Shown: positions 1-4,429 of the stretch, piece by piece | How positions within the stretch are numbered: the first letter of the stretch is position 1 | How the letters are laid out: every line of letters begins with the position of its first letter | DNA from: a bacterium | GTDB lineage: Bacteria > Patescibacteriota > Patescibacteriia > Patescibacteriales > Patescibacteriaceae | Assembly (NCBI GenBank): GCA_021818075.1 | Contig: JAKAFD010000020.1 | Coordinates: 1-13,328 of the forward strand | Direction: 5' to 3' | Length of the DNA: 13,328 bases | Notes under the pieces: generated by a model | The model's database searches: none | Seen by the model: the letters and a program-made list of their open reading frames with translations, nothing else | Told to the model about the DNA's origin: nothing | Translations under genes and position numbers: made by a program

Positions 1-208
1 ATGTTTTGCCCGATTTAACCACGCTGACTATAATTTGCCGCTTATGGATTAAATCGGCGGCGGTACGGCAAAAATTTAGCGCCGCACTGTTAGCCGACTT
101 GTGGCAAAAAATCCTAAAACCGACAACCTTGTCTCCTGCCCTGATAATTCTCAGATTAATTCCGGCGGCAATCTCATCTTTGGCCGCAAATGCTCCATCT
201 CTAAACAT
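1..208 (-). CDS. Partial hypothetical protein (3' end beyond left edge)
   Basis: An open frame on the minus strand starts at ATG 208-206 and stays open for 69 codons to the window edge, so the C-terminus is missing. A clear Shine-Dalgarno GGAGG (213-217) sits 4 bases upstream of the ATG and fixes the start. The visible protein begins MFRDGAFAAKDEIAAG and contains two cysteines (residues 35 and 47), mixed charged residues and no membrane segment. I do not recognise a family. The coding case rests on the SD site, the uninterrupted frame and ordinary codon use. A plus-strand frame covering the same bases (6-221) has no SD and low-complexity content, and is better read as a shadow. The gene lies downstream, in the same direction, of two putative structured RNAs that end in terminators, so it either has its own weak promoter or depends on readthrough. 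Confidence 0.55.
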   Translation of the reverse strand, partial: MFRDGAFAAKDEIAAGINLRIIRAGDKVVGFRIFCHKSANSAALNFCRTAADLIHKRQIIVSVVKSGKT

Positions 209-228
209 CAAACCTCCATAGTTAAAAA

Positions 229-257
229 ATTTTAAAATAACAATTCTTGACAAACAA
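229..257 (-). promoter_or_regulatory. Weak candidate promoter for the left-edge gene
   Basis: Read on the minus strand, TTGTTT (257-252) and TAAAAT (234-229) are spaced by 17 bases, 21 bases upstream of the ATG at 208. The -35 overlaps the U-tract of the preceding terminator. The -35 match is poor, so this is tentative. Confidence 0.25.
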
Positions 258-329
258 AAAACGGAACGACCAATGGTTTAAATAGTTATAACCACAACAA
301 AATAAGCTAGTAACCCACCGGCCATTCCG
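256..329 (-). terminator. Terminator ending RNA B
   Basis: On the minus strand, arm 329-312 pairs with arm 278-262 (about 17 pairs including wobbles, one bulge), followed directly by six T residues (261-256). The 33-base loop is long for an intrinsic terminator, and part of it can pair elsewhere in the RNA. Confidence 0.55.
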
Positions 330-466
330 CTTTATTAAAGAACAAATTATTGTCTGTTTAAAGACGAAACGGCGAATTTCTCCCGAAATCCGAAAAGCTG
401 AAAATATCGTCTCAAACTCTCCGTTTTATCCGCCGTTTCGCTGATTTATGGTTATAAACAAAACAC
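256..466 (-). ncRNA. Putative structured RNA B (~210 nt), unidentified
   Basis: This minus-strand segment has its own promoter (472-499), several pairing elements and a terminator, but no credible reading frame. CGAAACGGCG (365-374) pairs perfectly with CGCCGTTTCG (431-440), enclosing about 56 nt. TTATAACC (286-293) pairs with GGTTATAA (450-457), tying the 5' end of the RNA to the loop of the terminator hairpin. The 3' hairpin (262-329) has about 17 pairs, several of which are G-U only if the minus strand is the RNA. I do not recognise it as RNase P, tmRNA, SRP RNA or 6S RNA. It could be a free small RNA or a long leader of the left-edge gene. Confidence 0.5.
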
Positions 467-471
467 GCTTA

Positions 472-499
472 AACATAACACAAATAAAAAATTTGTCAA
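472..499 (-). promoter_or_regulatory. Promoter for RNA B
   Basis: Minus-strand TTGACA (499-494, perfect consensus) and TATGTT (477-472) are spaced by 16 bases. It lies just past the terminator of RNA A, as expected for an independent downstream unit. Predicted start of transcription is near 466. Confidence 0.55.
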
Positions 500-507
500 T
501 AAATTAT

Positions 508-540
508 AAAAAAATAGCGTCTTGAATTAATCAAGACGCT
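508..540 (-). terminator. Intrinsic terminator ending RNA A
   Basis: AGCGTCTTGA (516-525) and TCAAGACGCT (531-540) form a perfect 10-bp stem with a 5-base loop. On the minus strand it is followed by A and seven T residues (514-508). The plus strand lacks a T-tract, so the terminator acts on leftward transcripts. There is no protein gene immediately upstream, which points to a terminated RNA. Confidence 0.8.
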
Positions 541-625
541 CCCCAACTTTTATAGTCCCTTACGGACCATAAAACCAATGTACTGTTAGATGACGCACGA
601 CTTTACTCCATTGTTTTCGATATGG

Positions 626-676
626 CTATAAAGTCAACCCGCTTCTGTTTAAATTTTGATTAAATAGAGCTTCCAT
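626..676 (-). CDS. Possible 16-residue mini-ORF inside RNA A
   Basis: ATG at 676-674 opens a frame translating to MEALFNQNLNRSGLTL and ending in TAG (628-626). An AGGAG lies about 11 bases upstream, inside the loop of the first hairpin, so its availability would depend on folding. The spacing is longer than ideal. The peptide has no run of one amino acid that would mark it as a classical attenuation leader peptide. A chance frame of this size is common, so confidence is low. Confidence 0.2.
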   Translation of the reverse strand: MEALFNQNLNRSGLTL

Positions 677-725
677 ATATAGGTTTACTCCTTTCTTTGA
701 ATAGCATGTACCTATATCCAAAATT

Positions 726-754
726 ATTATATCACAATGACAAAAAATTAGCAA
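726..754 (-). promoter_or_regulatory. Promoter for RNA A (divergent from secE)
   Basis: Minus-strand TATAAT (731-726, perfect) preceded by an extended -10 TG, with TTGCTA (754-749) 17 bases upstream. Transcription would begin near 719, just ahead of the first hairpin arm. It is back to back with the secE promoter at 777-805. Confidence 0.6.
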
Positions 755-776
755 TTTGGCGATTTTTACCTCGTAC

Positions 777-805
777 TTGACAAAAAAATAGCCACCGGGT
801 AAAAT
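777..805 (+). promoter_or_regulatory. Promoter of the secE-nusG-rplK-rplA unit
   Basis: TTGACA (777-782, perfect) and TAAAAT (800-805) are spaced by exactly 17 bases. Predicted start is near 812, giving a leader of about 75 nt before the secE ATG. It is the clearest sigma70-type promoter in the window, as expected for ribosomal-protein genes. Confidence 0.75.
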
Positions 806-825
806 ATGGTTAGAACAATAAAACT

Positions 826-848
826 AGCTCAAACGGGGCTGTTTTTTT
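826..848 (+). terminator. Small leader hairpin with U-tract (candidate attenuator) before secE
   Basis: AGCTC (826-830) pairs with GGGCT (836-840) across an AAACG loop, one pair being U-G. G and seven T residues (842-848) follow. It starts only about 15 nt after the predicted transcription start, so it could release very short transcripts. The stem is short, so partial termination is more likely than a full stop. Confidence 0.4.
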
Positions 849-885
849 ATAACTTATATATTTTCCTTTAAACTTAGCTAAAAAT

Positions 886-1080
886 ATGGAAAGAATTTTC
901 AATTATCTTAAGGCGGCCACCGCCGAGATAAAAAAGGTCAGCTGGCCGACTAAAAAAGAGACCACGCAATACACCATTTTGGTTATCGTTCTGTCTTTGG
1001 CGGTAGCGGCCTTGCTGGGCGGTTTGGATTATATTTTTAACTTGCTTATTCAAAAATTGCTTACCCGACAAATTTTCTAA
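886..1080 (+). CDS. secE: Preprotein translocase subunit SecE
   Basis: A 64-residue protein of the size of short bacterial SecE. The N-terminal amphipathic part carries the conserved KKVSWPTKKE signature (residues 16-25, with the key Trp-Pro), and one transmembrane helix follows (about residues 29-54). SecE clamps the SecY channel in the inner membrane for protein export. The ATG at 886 has no SD motif, but the protein starts where SecE homologues start. nusG follows 4 bases after the stop, the classical secE-nusG pair. The gene is the first of the unit driven by the promoter at 777-805, with a small hairpin and T-tract in its leader. Confidence 0.93.
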   Translation: MERIFNYLKAATAEIKKVSWPTKKETTQYTILVIVLSLAVAALLGGLDYIFNLLIQKLLTRQIF

Positions 1081-1084
1081 TCAT

Positions 1085-1630
1085 ATGGCCAAACAAACTC
1101 TCAATCAAGGTCGGCGCTGGTATGTCTTGCATACCTATTCCGGCTACGAAGAAAATGTGGCGCAGAATTTACGCCAACGTATTGAGTCTATGGACATGGA
1201 AGATAAAATTTTTCAGGTGCTGGTGCCTAAGGAGAAAAAAATCAAAATCCAGAACGGCAAGCGCAAAATCGTGGAAGAAAAAATTTTTCCCGGCTATGTT
1301 TTGGTGGAAATGATTGTGACGGACGATTCCTGGTACGCGGTGCGCAACACGCCGAATGTAACCGGCTTTATCGGTACCGGCACTGTCCCGACGCCGATTA
1401 GCGAGGAAGAAATCAAAGGCTTGCAGAAGCGAATGGGCGTGGAAGAGCCGAAATTTAAAATTGATGTGGCGGTGGATACGCCGGTGCGCATCATTGACGG
1501 CCCCTTTAAGAATCTGGACGGCAAAGTTATAGATATTGATCAGGAGCGCGGCAAAGTCAAAGTGCTAATCTCCATGTTCGGCCGCGAAACGCCGGTGGAA
1601 TTGGATTTTTTGCAGATTAAGAAAATATAA
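1085..1630 (+). CDS. nusG: Transcription termination/antitermination factor NusG
   Basis: 181 residues, the normal length for NusG. The N-terminal NGN domain (about residues 10-115) begins RRWYVLHTYSGYEENV and includes the FPGYVLVEM core that contacts the RNA polymerase clamp. The C-terminal KOW domain (about 126-181) carries VRIIDGPFKNLDGKV and can bind ribosomal protein S10 or Rho in other bacteria. It binds elongating RNA polymerase, reducing pausing and coupling transcription to translation. The start ATG at 1085 lies 4 bases after secE, without an SD. In most bacteria rplK follows within a short gap. Here 430 bases separate them and hold an inverted-repeat cassette. Confidence 0.95.
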   Translation: MAKQTLNQGRRWYVLHTYSGYEENVAQNLRQRIESMDMEDKIFQVLVPKEKKIKIQNGKRKIVEEKIFPGYVLVEMIVTDDSWYAVRNTPNVTGFIGTGTVPTPISEEEIKGLQKRMGVEEPKFKIDVAVDTPVRIIDGPFKNLDGKVIDIDQERGKVKVLISMFGRETPVELDFLQIKKI

Positions 1631-1654
1631 TTATATCAAATATCGTTCGCTCTT

Positions 1655-1978
1655 TTACAAAATACTCTTGGGAGGTATTATTGTTAAATCTATTCGGAGG
1701 TTAAAGTGAATACTCATGTAATAGAAGGGATGATCACGATTATAGCGGGTATAATAGCTCTTATTATTATCTTGATACCATGGATACTGGGTCATGAAAA
1801 ATTTTTTGCTCACCCTGGGGCGTTTTGTTTAATACTATTTGGCATAATGATTGGAGTAGAAACCATTTATAAAGCCAGAAAACAAAATAAACTTGATCCG
1901 CAACAAAAAATTGACCAACAACAGGTCAGCAACGGGAACGATTAACTCATTCCCGTACCTCCTAAGAGTATTTTGTAA
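1655..1978. repeat. 23-bp inverted repeats enclosing a small gene between nusG and rplK
   Basis: Left arm 1655-1677 and right arm 1956-1978 are inverted copies, for example ACAAAATACTCTT (1657-1669) against AAGAGTATTTTGT (1964-1976), with GGAGGTA against TACCTCC. Only one position (1670/1963) differs from perfect, and as RNA it is a G-U pair. The arms bracket a 79-codon membrane-protein gene in a place where bacteria normally have nothing. No convincing target duplication flanks the arms. It may be a mobile cassette, or an RNA stem that insulates the small gene in the operon transcript. Confidence 0.8.
1706..1945 (+). CDS. Small two-helix membrane protein, unknown function
   Basis: A 79-residue protein starting at GTG 1706, chosen because GGAGG (1696-1700) sits 5 bases upstream. 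Two hydrophobic helices are visible, about residues 9-28 (ITIIAGIIALIIILIPWIL core) and about 37-53 (GAFCLILFGIMIGVETIY region). A short, charged, glutamine-rich tail KQNKLDPQQKIDQQQVSNGND follows, so it is a membrane hairpin with a soluble tail. I do not recognise a family. It is more AT-rich than nusG and rplK, has an SD where they do not, and is enclosed by inverted repeats, all consistent with a later arrival. A 7-bp hairpin (1932-1938/1950-1956) spans its stop codon. It would be cotranscribed with the core operon unless the repeat stem intervenes. Confidence 0.65.
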   Translation: MNTHVIEGMITIIAGIIALIIILIPWILGHEKFFAHPGAFCLILFGIMIGVETIYKARKQNKLDPQQKIDQQQVSNGND

Positions 1979-2012
1979 TTAAGTGAAATAAAATAATTGT
2001 AAATAATCGCAT

Positions 2013-2050
2013 AATCAGCAGTCCCCTAAGGGAAAGCTTCTCTACTGATT
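2013..2050 (+). promoter_or_regulatory. Folded rplK leader, candidate L1-binding site
   Basis: AATCAG (2013-2018) pairs with CTGATT (2045-2050), extended by AG/CT past a C-A mismatch. An inner TCCC/GGGA helix (2022-2025/2030-2033) carries a CTAA loop, and eight unpaired bases lie on the 3' side. Two helices around an asymmetric loop, ending 10 bases before the rplK ATG, resemble the general shape of sites where L1 represses its own operon in other bacteria. The match to the L1 motif is by shape only. Confidence 0.4.
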
Positions 2051-2060
2051 AGACAAAGCT

Positions 2061-2486
2061 ATGGCTAAAAAAATATTAACTAAAATCAAACTGCAAATCA
2101 GAGGCGGCCAGGCCAACCCGGCGCCGCCTGTTGGTCCGGCTTTGGGCCAGCATGGTTTGAATATCGGCGAATTCTGCAGCAAATTTAACGACGCTACGCG
2201 CGACCACATGGGCGAAGTTATTCCGGTGGAAATCACGGTTTATGCCGACCGCACTTATACTTTTATCTTAAAGACTCCGCCGGCCGGTGAATTAATCAAA
2301 AAGTACGCCAAAATCCCCAAAGGTTCCGGTTCGCCGTTAGTGCAGAAAGTCGGCCAGCTAACCGATGCCCAACTGACGGAAATCGCCAAAATTAAAATGC
2401 CCGACCTGAATACTAAAGATATTGAAGCGGCCAAGCGCATTATCGCCGGTTCCGCTCGCCAAATGGGCGTGGAAATTAAAGATTAA
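2061..2486 (+). CDS. rplK: 50S ribosomal protein L11
   Basis: 141 residues, the exact family norm. The N-terminal domain carries IKLQIRGGQANPAPPVGPAL and GQHGLNIGEFCSKFN, the proline-rich linker and loop that form the GTPase-associated centre. The C-terminal RNA-binding domain (about 72-141) carries KTPPAGELIKKYAKIPKGSG and ends TARQMGVEIKD-like (GSARQMGVEIKD). L11 binds 23S rRNA at the base of the stalk and is needed for factor-dependent GTP hydrolysis and stringent-response signalling. The ATG at 2061 has no SD, and a folded leader ends 10 bases upstream. rplA follows 63 bases after the stop, the usual order. Confidence 0.96.
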   Translation: MAKKILTKIKLQIRGGQANPAPPVGPALGQHGLNIGEFCSKFNDATRDHMGEVIPVEITVYADRTYTFILKTPPAGELIKKYAKIPKGSGSPLVQKVGQLTDAQLTEIAKIKMPDLNTKDIEAAKRIIAGSARQMGVEIKD

Positions 2487-2501
2487 GTAATATTAATAAA
2501 G

Positions 2502-2538
2502 GTGGGAGCCCCGATGTTCATCGGGGCGCTCGTACCAC
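2502..2538 (+). promoter_or_regulatory. Long hairpin in the rplK-rplA spacer
   Basis: GCCCCGAT (2508-2515) and ATCGGGGC (2520-2527) form a perfect 8-bp stem with loop GTTC. Outside it, GAG/CTC and GTGG (2502-2505)/CCAC (2535-2538) extend the hairpin past small internal loops. It ends 11 bases before the rplA ATG at 2550. With no T-tract it is not a terminator. It is more likely a translational control site or an RNA-processing site. Confidence 0.5.
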
Positions 2539-2549
2539 TAAACAACTAT

Positions 2550-3293
2550 ATGACCAAAGAAAAAACCGTTAAGCCGGAAGCTCCTAAGGAGGTTAAGAAA
2601 AGGAAGACCGGCCAAGCCAAGCCGACCAAGCCAGCTAAAAAAGCTTTTGACTACGACAAAGCTAAAACTTATACTTTTGCCGAAGCGTTAGCGCTGGTAA
2701 AAAAATTCTCTCACGCCAAATTTGACGCGTCGCTGGAGCTTCATTGCCGCTTGGGCATTGACCCGAAAAAGGGCGATCAGCAAATCCGCGCAGCGGTCAG
2801 CCTGCCGCATGGTACCGGTAAAAGCATTCGCGTGGCCGCTTTTGTCTCCCCGACCGCCGAAGATGCTTGCCGCGCGGCCGGCGCCGATTTGGTGGGCGGC
2901 GAAGATTTAATCAATAAAATCAAAGCCAGCGAAAAAACCGATTTTGATGTGGCGGTGGCCGATCCGGCCATGATGAAGTCTCTGGCTAAAATCGCTAAGA
3001 TTTTGGGCACTCGCGGCTTAATGCCCTCGCCCAAAAACGATACAGTCAGCGCCAATCCGGCCAAAGCCGTGGCGGAACTGAAAAAAGGCAAGGTCAGCTT
3101 TAAAAACGATGACACCGCCAATATTCATGTGGCTATCGGTAAGCTGTCTTTTGCCGACGAAGCGCTTAAGGCTAATTTTGACGCCATTGTGGAAGCGATA
3201 AAGAAAAATAAACCGGCTACAGCCAAAGGTATTTATATTAAAAATATCGTCATCTGCTCCACTATGGGACCCGGCATTAAAATTCAACTCTAA
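2550..3293 (+). CDS. rplA: 50S ribosomal protein L1
   Basis: 247 residues from ATG 2550. The body (about residue 35 onward) is typical L1: YTFAEALALVKKFSHAKFDAS, then a two-domain core with LPHGTGKSIRVAAF, GADLVGGEDLINKI, LGTRGLMPSPKNDTV (the conserved hinge segment) and the closing STMGPGIKIQL. L1 forms the mobile stalk at the ribosomal E site and in many bacteria represses translation of rplK-rplA by binding its mRNA. Compared with the usual 230 residues it has a lysine/proline-rich N-terminal extension. A GTG further upstream (2502) lies inside a strong hairpin, so ATG 2550 is preferred, although it has no SD. Two terminators follow; rplJ and rplL are not here. Confidence 0.94.
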   Translation: MTKEKTVKPEAPKEVKKRKTGQAKPTKPAKKAFDYDKAKTYTFAEALALVKKFSHAKFDASLELHCRLGIDPKKGDQQIRAAVSLPHGTGKSIRVAAFVSPTAEDACRAAGADLVGGEDLINKIKASEKTDFDVAVADPAMMKSLAKIAKILGTRGLMPSPKNDTVSANPAKAVAELKKGKVSFKNDDTANIHVAIGKLSFADEALKANFDAIVEAIKKNKPATAKGIYIKNIVICSTMGPGIKIQL

Positions 3294-3312
3294 ACTCACA
3301 CTATAAACAGAA

Positions 3313-3342
3313 AAAACACCCTGCCAGGCGGCGGGGTGTTTT
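3313..3342 (+). terminator. Terminator of the secE-rplA unit
   Basis: AAAACACCC (3313-3321) pairs with GGGTGTTTT (3334-3342), continued inward by T-G and GCC/GGC around an AGGC loop, 13 pairs in all. A-rich and T-rich flanks let it work in both directions. It starts 20 bases after the rplA stop. Confidence 0.8.
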
Positions 3343-3351
3343 AGTAAATAA

Positions 3352-3377
3352 AAAATGGCTTTAGATAAAGCCATTTT
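3352..3377 (-). terminator. Bidirectional terminator between convergent genes
   Basis: AAAATGGCTTT (3352-3362) and AAAGCCATTTT (3367-3377) form a perfect 11-bp stem with an AGAT loop. The minus strand continues into TTTTTATTTA, making it the terminator of the minus-strand gene that ends at 3382. It also backs up the rplA terminator. Confidence 0.8.
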
Positions 3378-3381
3378 ATTA

Positions 3382-4179
3382 TTAATTTTTGGGTTCAATA
3401 AAGCTATAGAAATATTGTCTGGCGGCCGGCGTCCAGATCAAACCGATATTGGGTTCAACTTTTTTTAAGTCGTCAATTATCGGCACTTGTTCCTTAGCCA
3501 TTTTAGCAATCAGTTCCTTCACTTTATAATGAACGCTCTGCTGTACCCCGTAAAAAAGATAATCCAGATGTTCAATAAAGCGAAACCAAACTATTTCCTG
3601 CCAGTGTTGACTTCTCAACTCCGCCATCATCAGCCTCGCTTTCACCGGCCAATCTTGACTAATGTCGCGGTAACAAAACTGGAGCAAATATATCTTTTCC
3701 ACTTCTTTAGCTTCCGCCGGCGTTAAAAATTCGGCGATGAATTTCTTAAAAGCCCGATATTCCTCAATGTCGTGCTCAACGCTTTTTTTCTTATATGGCA
3801 CGTCGCGCAGGCCCAAACCTTTGGGCACATTGTGAATTATCATGGCTTTCAGCAGCAATTCCTTATCCATAGCCGGCTTTAAATTGCCTTTGACTTTGGC
3901 TAAAATCTCATTAGCCAAAAAAGTCAGACCGATGACATGGTTTAAGGAGCTTTGTGGATAAATCTTCAAAGCTAAGCTGGCGTGGGACTTATAGCGAATG
4001 GTTTTGGTTAAGCCTTTAAGCACCCGGCCGTGGTAAAAAACTTTAACCACGCTGGGATGCTTACCCGCCTTGCCAAAATCCTTTAAACTGTATTGATGAT
4101 GTTGGACTTTTTCCCAAAACAAAGCCCACTCTTCCCAAAAGTAAATTCTGCCGTTTTTTTTGGCAATTATATTAATCAT
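3382..4179 (-). CDS. Divergent HD-domain-like protein (YfbR/HDDC2-like architecture)
   Basis: 265 residues, starting at ATG 4179 with GGAGG four bases upstream. The middle resembles HD phosphohydrolases of the YfbR/HDDC2 type: a helix with His81 (SSLNHVIGLTFLANEI), then KAMIIHNVPKGLGLRDVPYK (111-130) where the HD doublet and the following GDIP-like segment are expected, an acidic helix HDIEEYRAF (136-144), and a late Asp206 in FIEHLDYLFYG. The doublet is His116-Asn117 instead of His-Asp, so metal binding may be altered or lost. YfbR-type enzymes dephosphorylate deoxynucleoside 5'-monophosphates, which would suit the divergent deoxynucleotide operon, but that link is inference. The first 70 residues are basic and aromatic and are not recognised. 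Confidence 0.5.
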   Translation of the reverse strand: MINIIAKKNGRIYFWEEWALFWEKVQHHQYSLKDFGKAGKHPSVVKVFYHGRVLKGLTKTIRYKSHASLALKIYPQSSLNHVIGLTFLANEILAKVKGNLKPAMDKELLLKAMIIHNVPKGLGLRDVPYKKKSVEHDIEEYRAFKKFIAEFLTPAEAKEVEKIYLLQFCYRDISQDWPVKARLMMAELRSQHWQEIVWFRFIEHLDYLFYGVQQSVHYKVKELIAKMAKEQVPIIDDLKKVEPNIGLIWTPAARQYFYSFIEPKN

Positions 4180-4231
4180 TTACCTCCCCCCCAAAAAATA
4201 AATTAAAAGGTGCGATGTTAGAAAAAAATAA

Positions 4232-4294
4232 CGGCGGCCGGTTCGTTTTAATTGGTTAGTCATAACACAATCATTATAAAACGAATTGCCGCCG
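4232..4294. repeat. Interrupted inverted repeat in the divergent intergenic region
   Basis: CGGCGGC (4232-4238) pairs with GCCGCCG (4288-4294), and TTCGTTTTA (4242-4250) with TAAAACGAA (4277-4285). On the plus strand the bases between the two helices can form two G-U pairs plus one bulged C. On the minus strand the hairpin is followed by TTATTTTTTT, like an attenuator in the leader of the gene at 3382-4179. The 26-base loop is long. Confidence 0.5.
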
Positions 4295-4323
4295 ATTGAA
4301 GCTGAATGTTTTCAACGCTAATC

Positions 4324-4352
4324 TTTTTATCATAAAAAAATATTTTTGTCAA
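4324..4352 (-). promoter_or_regulatory. Promoter for the HD-like gene
   Basis: Minus-strand TTGACA (4352-4347, perfect) and TAAAAA (4329-4324) spaced by 17 bases, with an extended -10 TG. The predicted leader of about 140 nt contains the inverted repeat at 4232-4294. Confidence 0.5.
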
Positions 4353-4375
4353 AAGCTGGCGGCCGGCTAGACGCT

Positions 4376-4403
4376 TTGACTTTTACCGTCCGGCTGATAA
4401 AAT
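4376..4403 (+). promoter_or_regulatory. Promoter of the thyX-dut operon
   Basis: TTGACT (4376-4381) and TAAAAT (4398-4403) spaced by 16 bases, with extended -10 TG (4395-4396). Transcription would begin near 4410, leaving a leader of about 20 nt before the ATG at 4430. Confidence 0.6.
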
Positions 4404-4429
4404 AAACCTAACCAAATAAACTTAATCCC

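Larger units (their letters stand above)
508..719 (-). ncRNA. Putative structured RNA A (~210 nt), unidentified
   Basis: A minus-strand unit with a good promoter (726-754) and a textbook terminator (508-540). Four consecutive hairpins are visible in the RNA: ATATAGGT (684-677) with ACCTATAT (717-710) at the 5' end; GACTTTA (635-629) with TAAAGTC (605-599), containing an inner CCAT/ATGG pairing; an 11-bp stem 574-564/558-548 with loop GTAAG; and the terminator. A 16-codon open frame (626-676) lies between the first and second hairpins. The density of nested pairing with no long frame is typical of a functional RNA. I cannot name a family. Alternatives are an attenuating leader or a small RNA that encodes a peptide. 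Confidence 0.55.

Noticed and set aside
6..221. Plus-strand open frame of 71 codons at the left edge
   Set aside because: No SD, low-complexity composition, and the opposite strand has an SD-preceded frame open to the edge.
508..719. RNase P RNA, tmRNA or tRNA as the identity of RNA A
   Set aside because: A GGAGTAAAGTC stretch only superficially resembles the RNase P GAGGAAAGTC core; length, the other conserved boxes, a tRNA-like end and a tag peptide ending in Ala are all missing.
1655..1978. Target duplication around the nusG-rplK cassette
   Set aside because: Bases outside the arms (TCGCTCT and TTAAGTG) do not match, so transposition is not demonstrated there.
2502..2549. GTG 2502 or ATG 2514 as rplA start
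   Set aside because: Both lie inside a strong hairpin and would add residues not seen in L1; ATG 2550 follows the hairpin.
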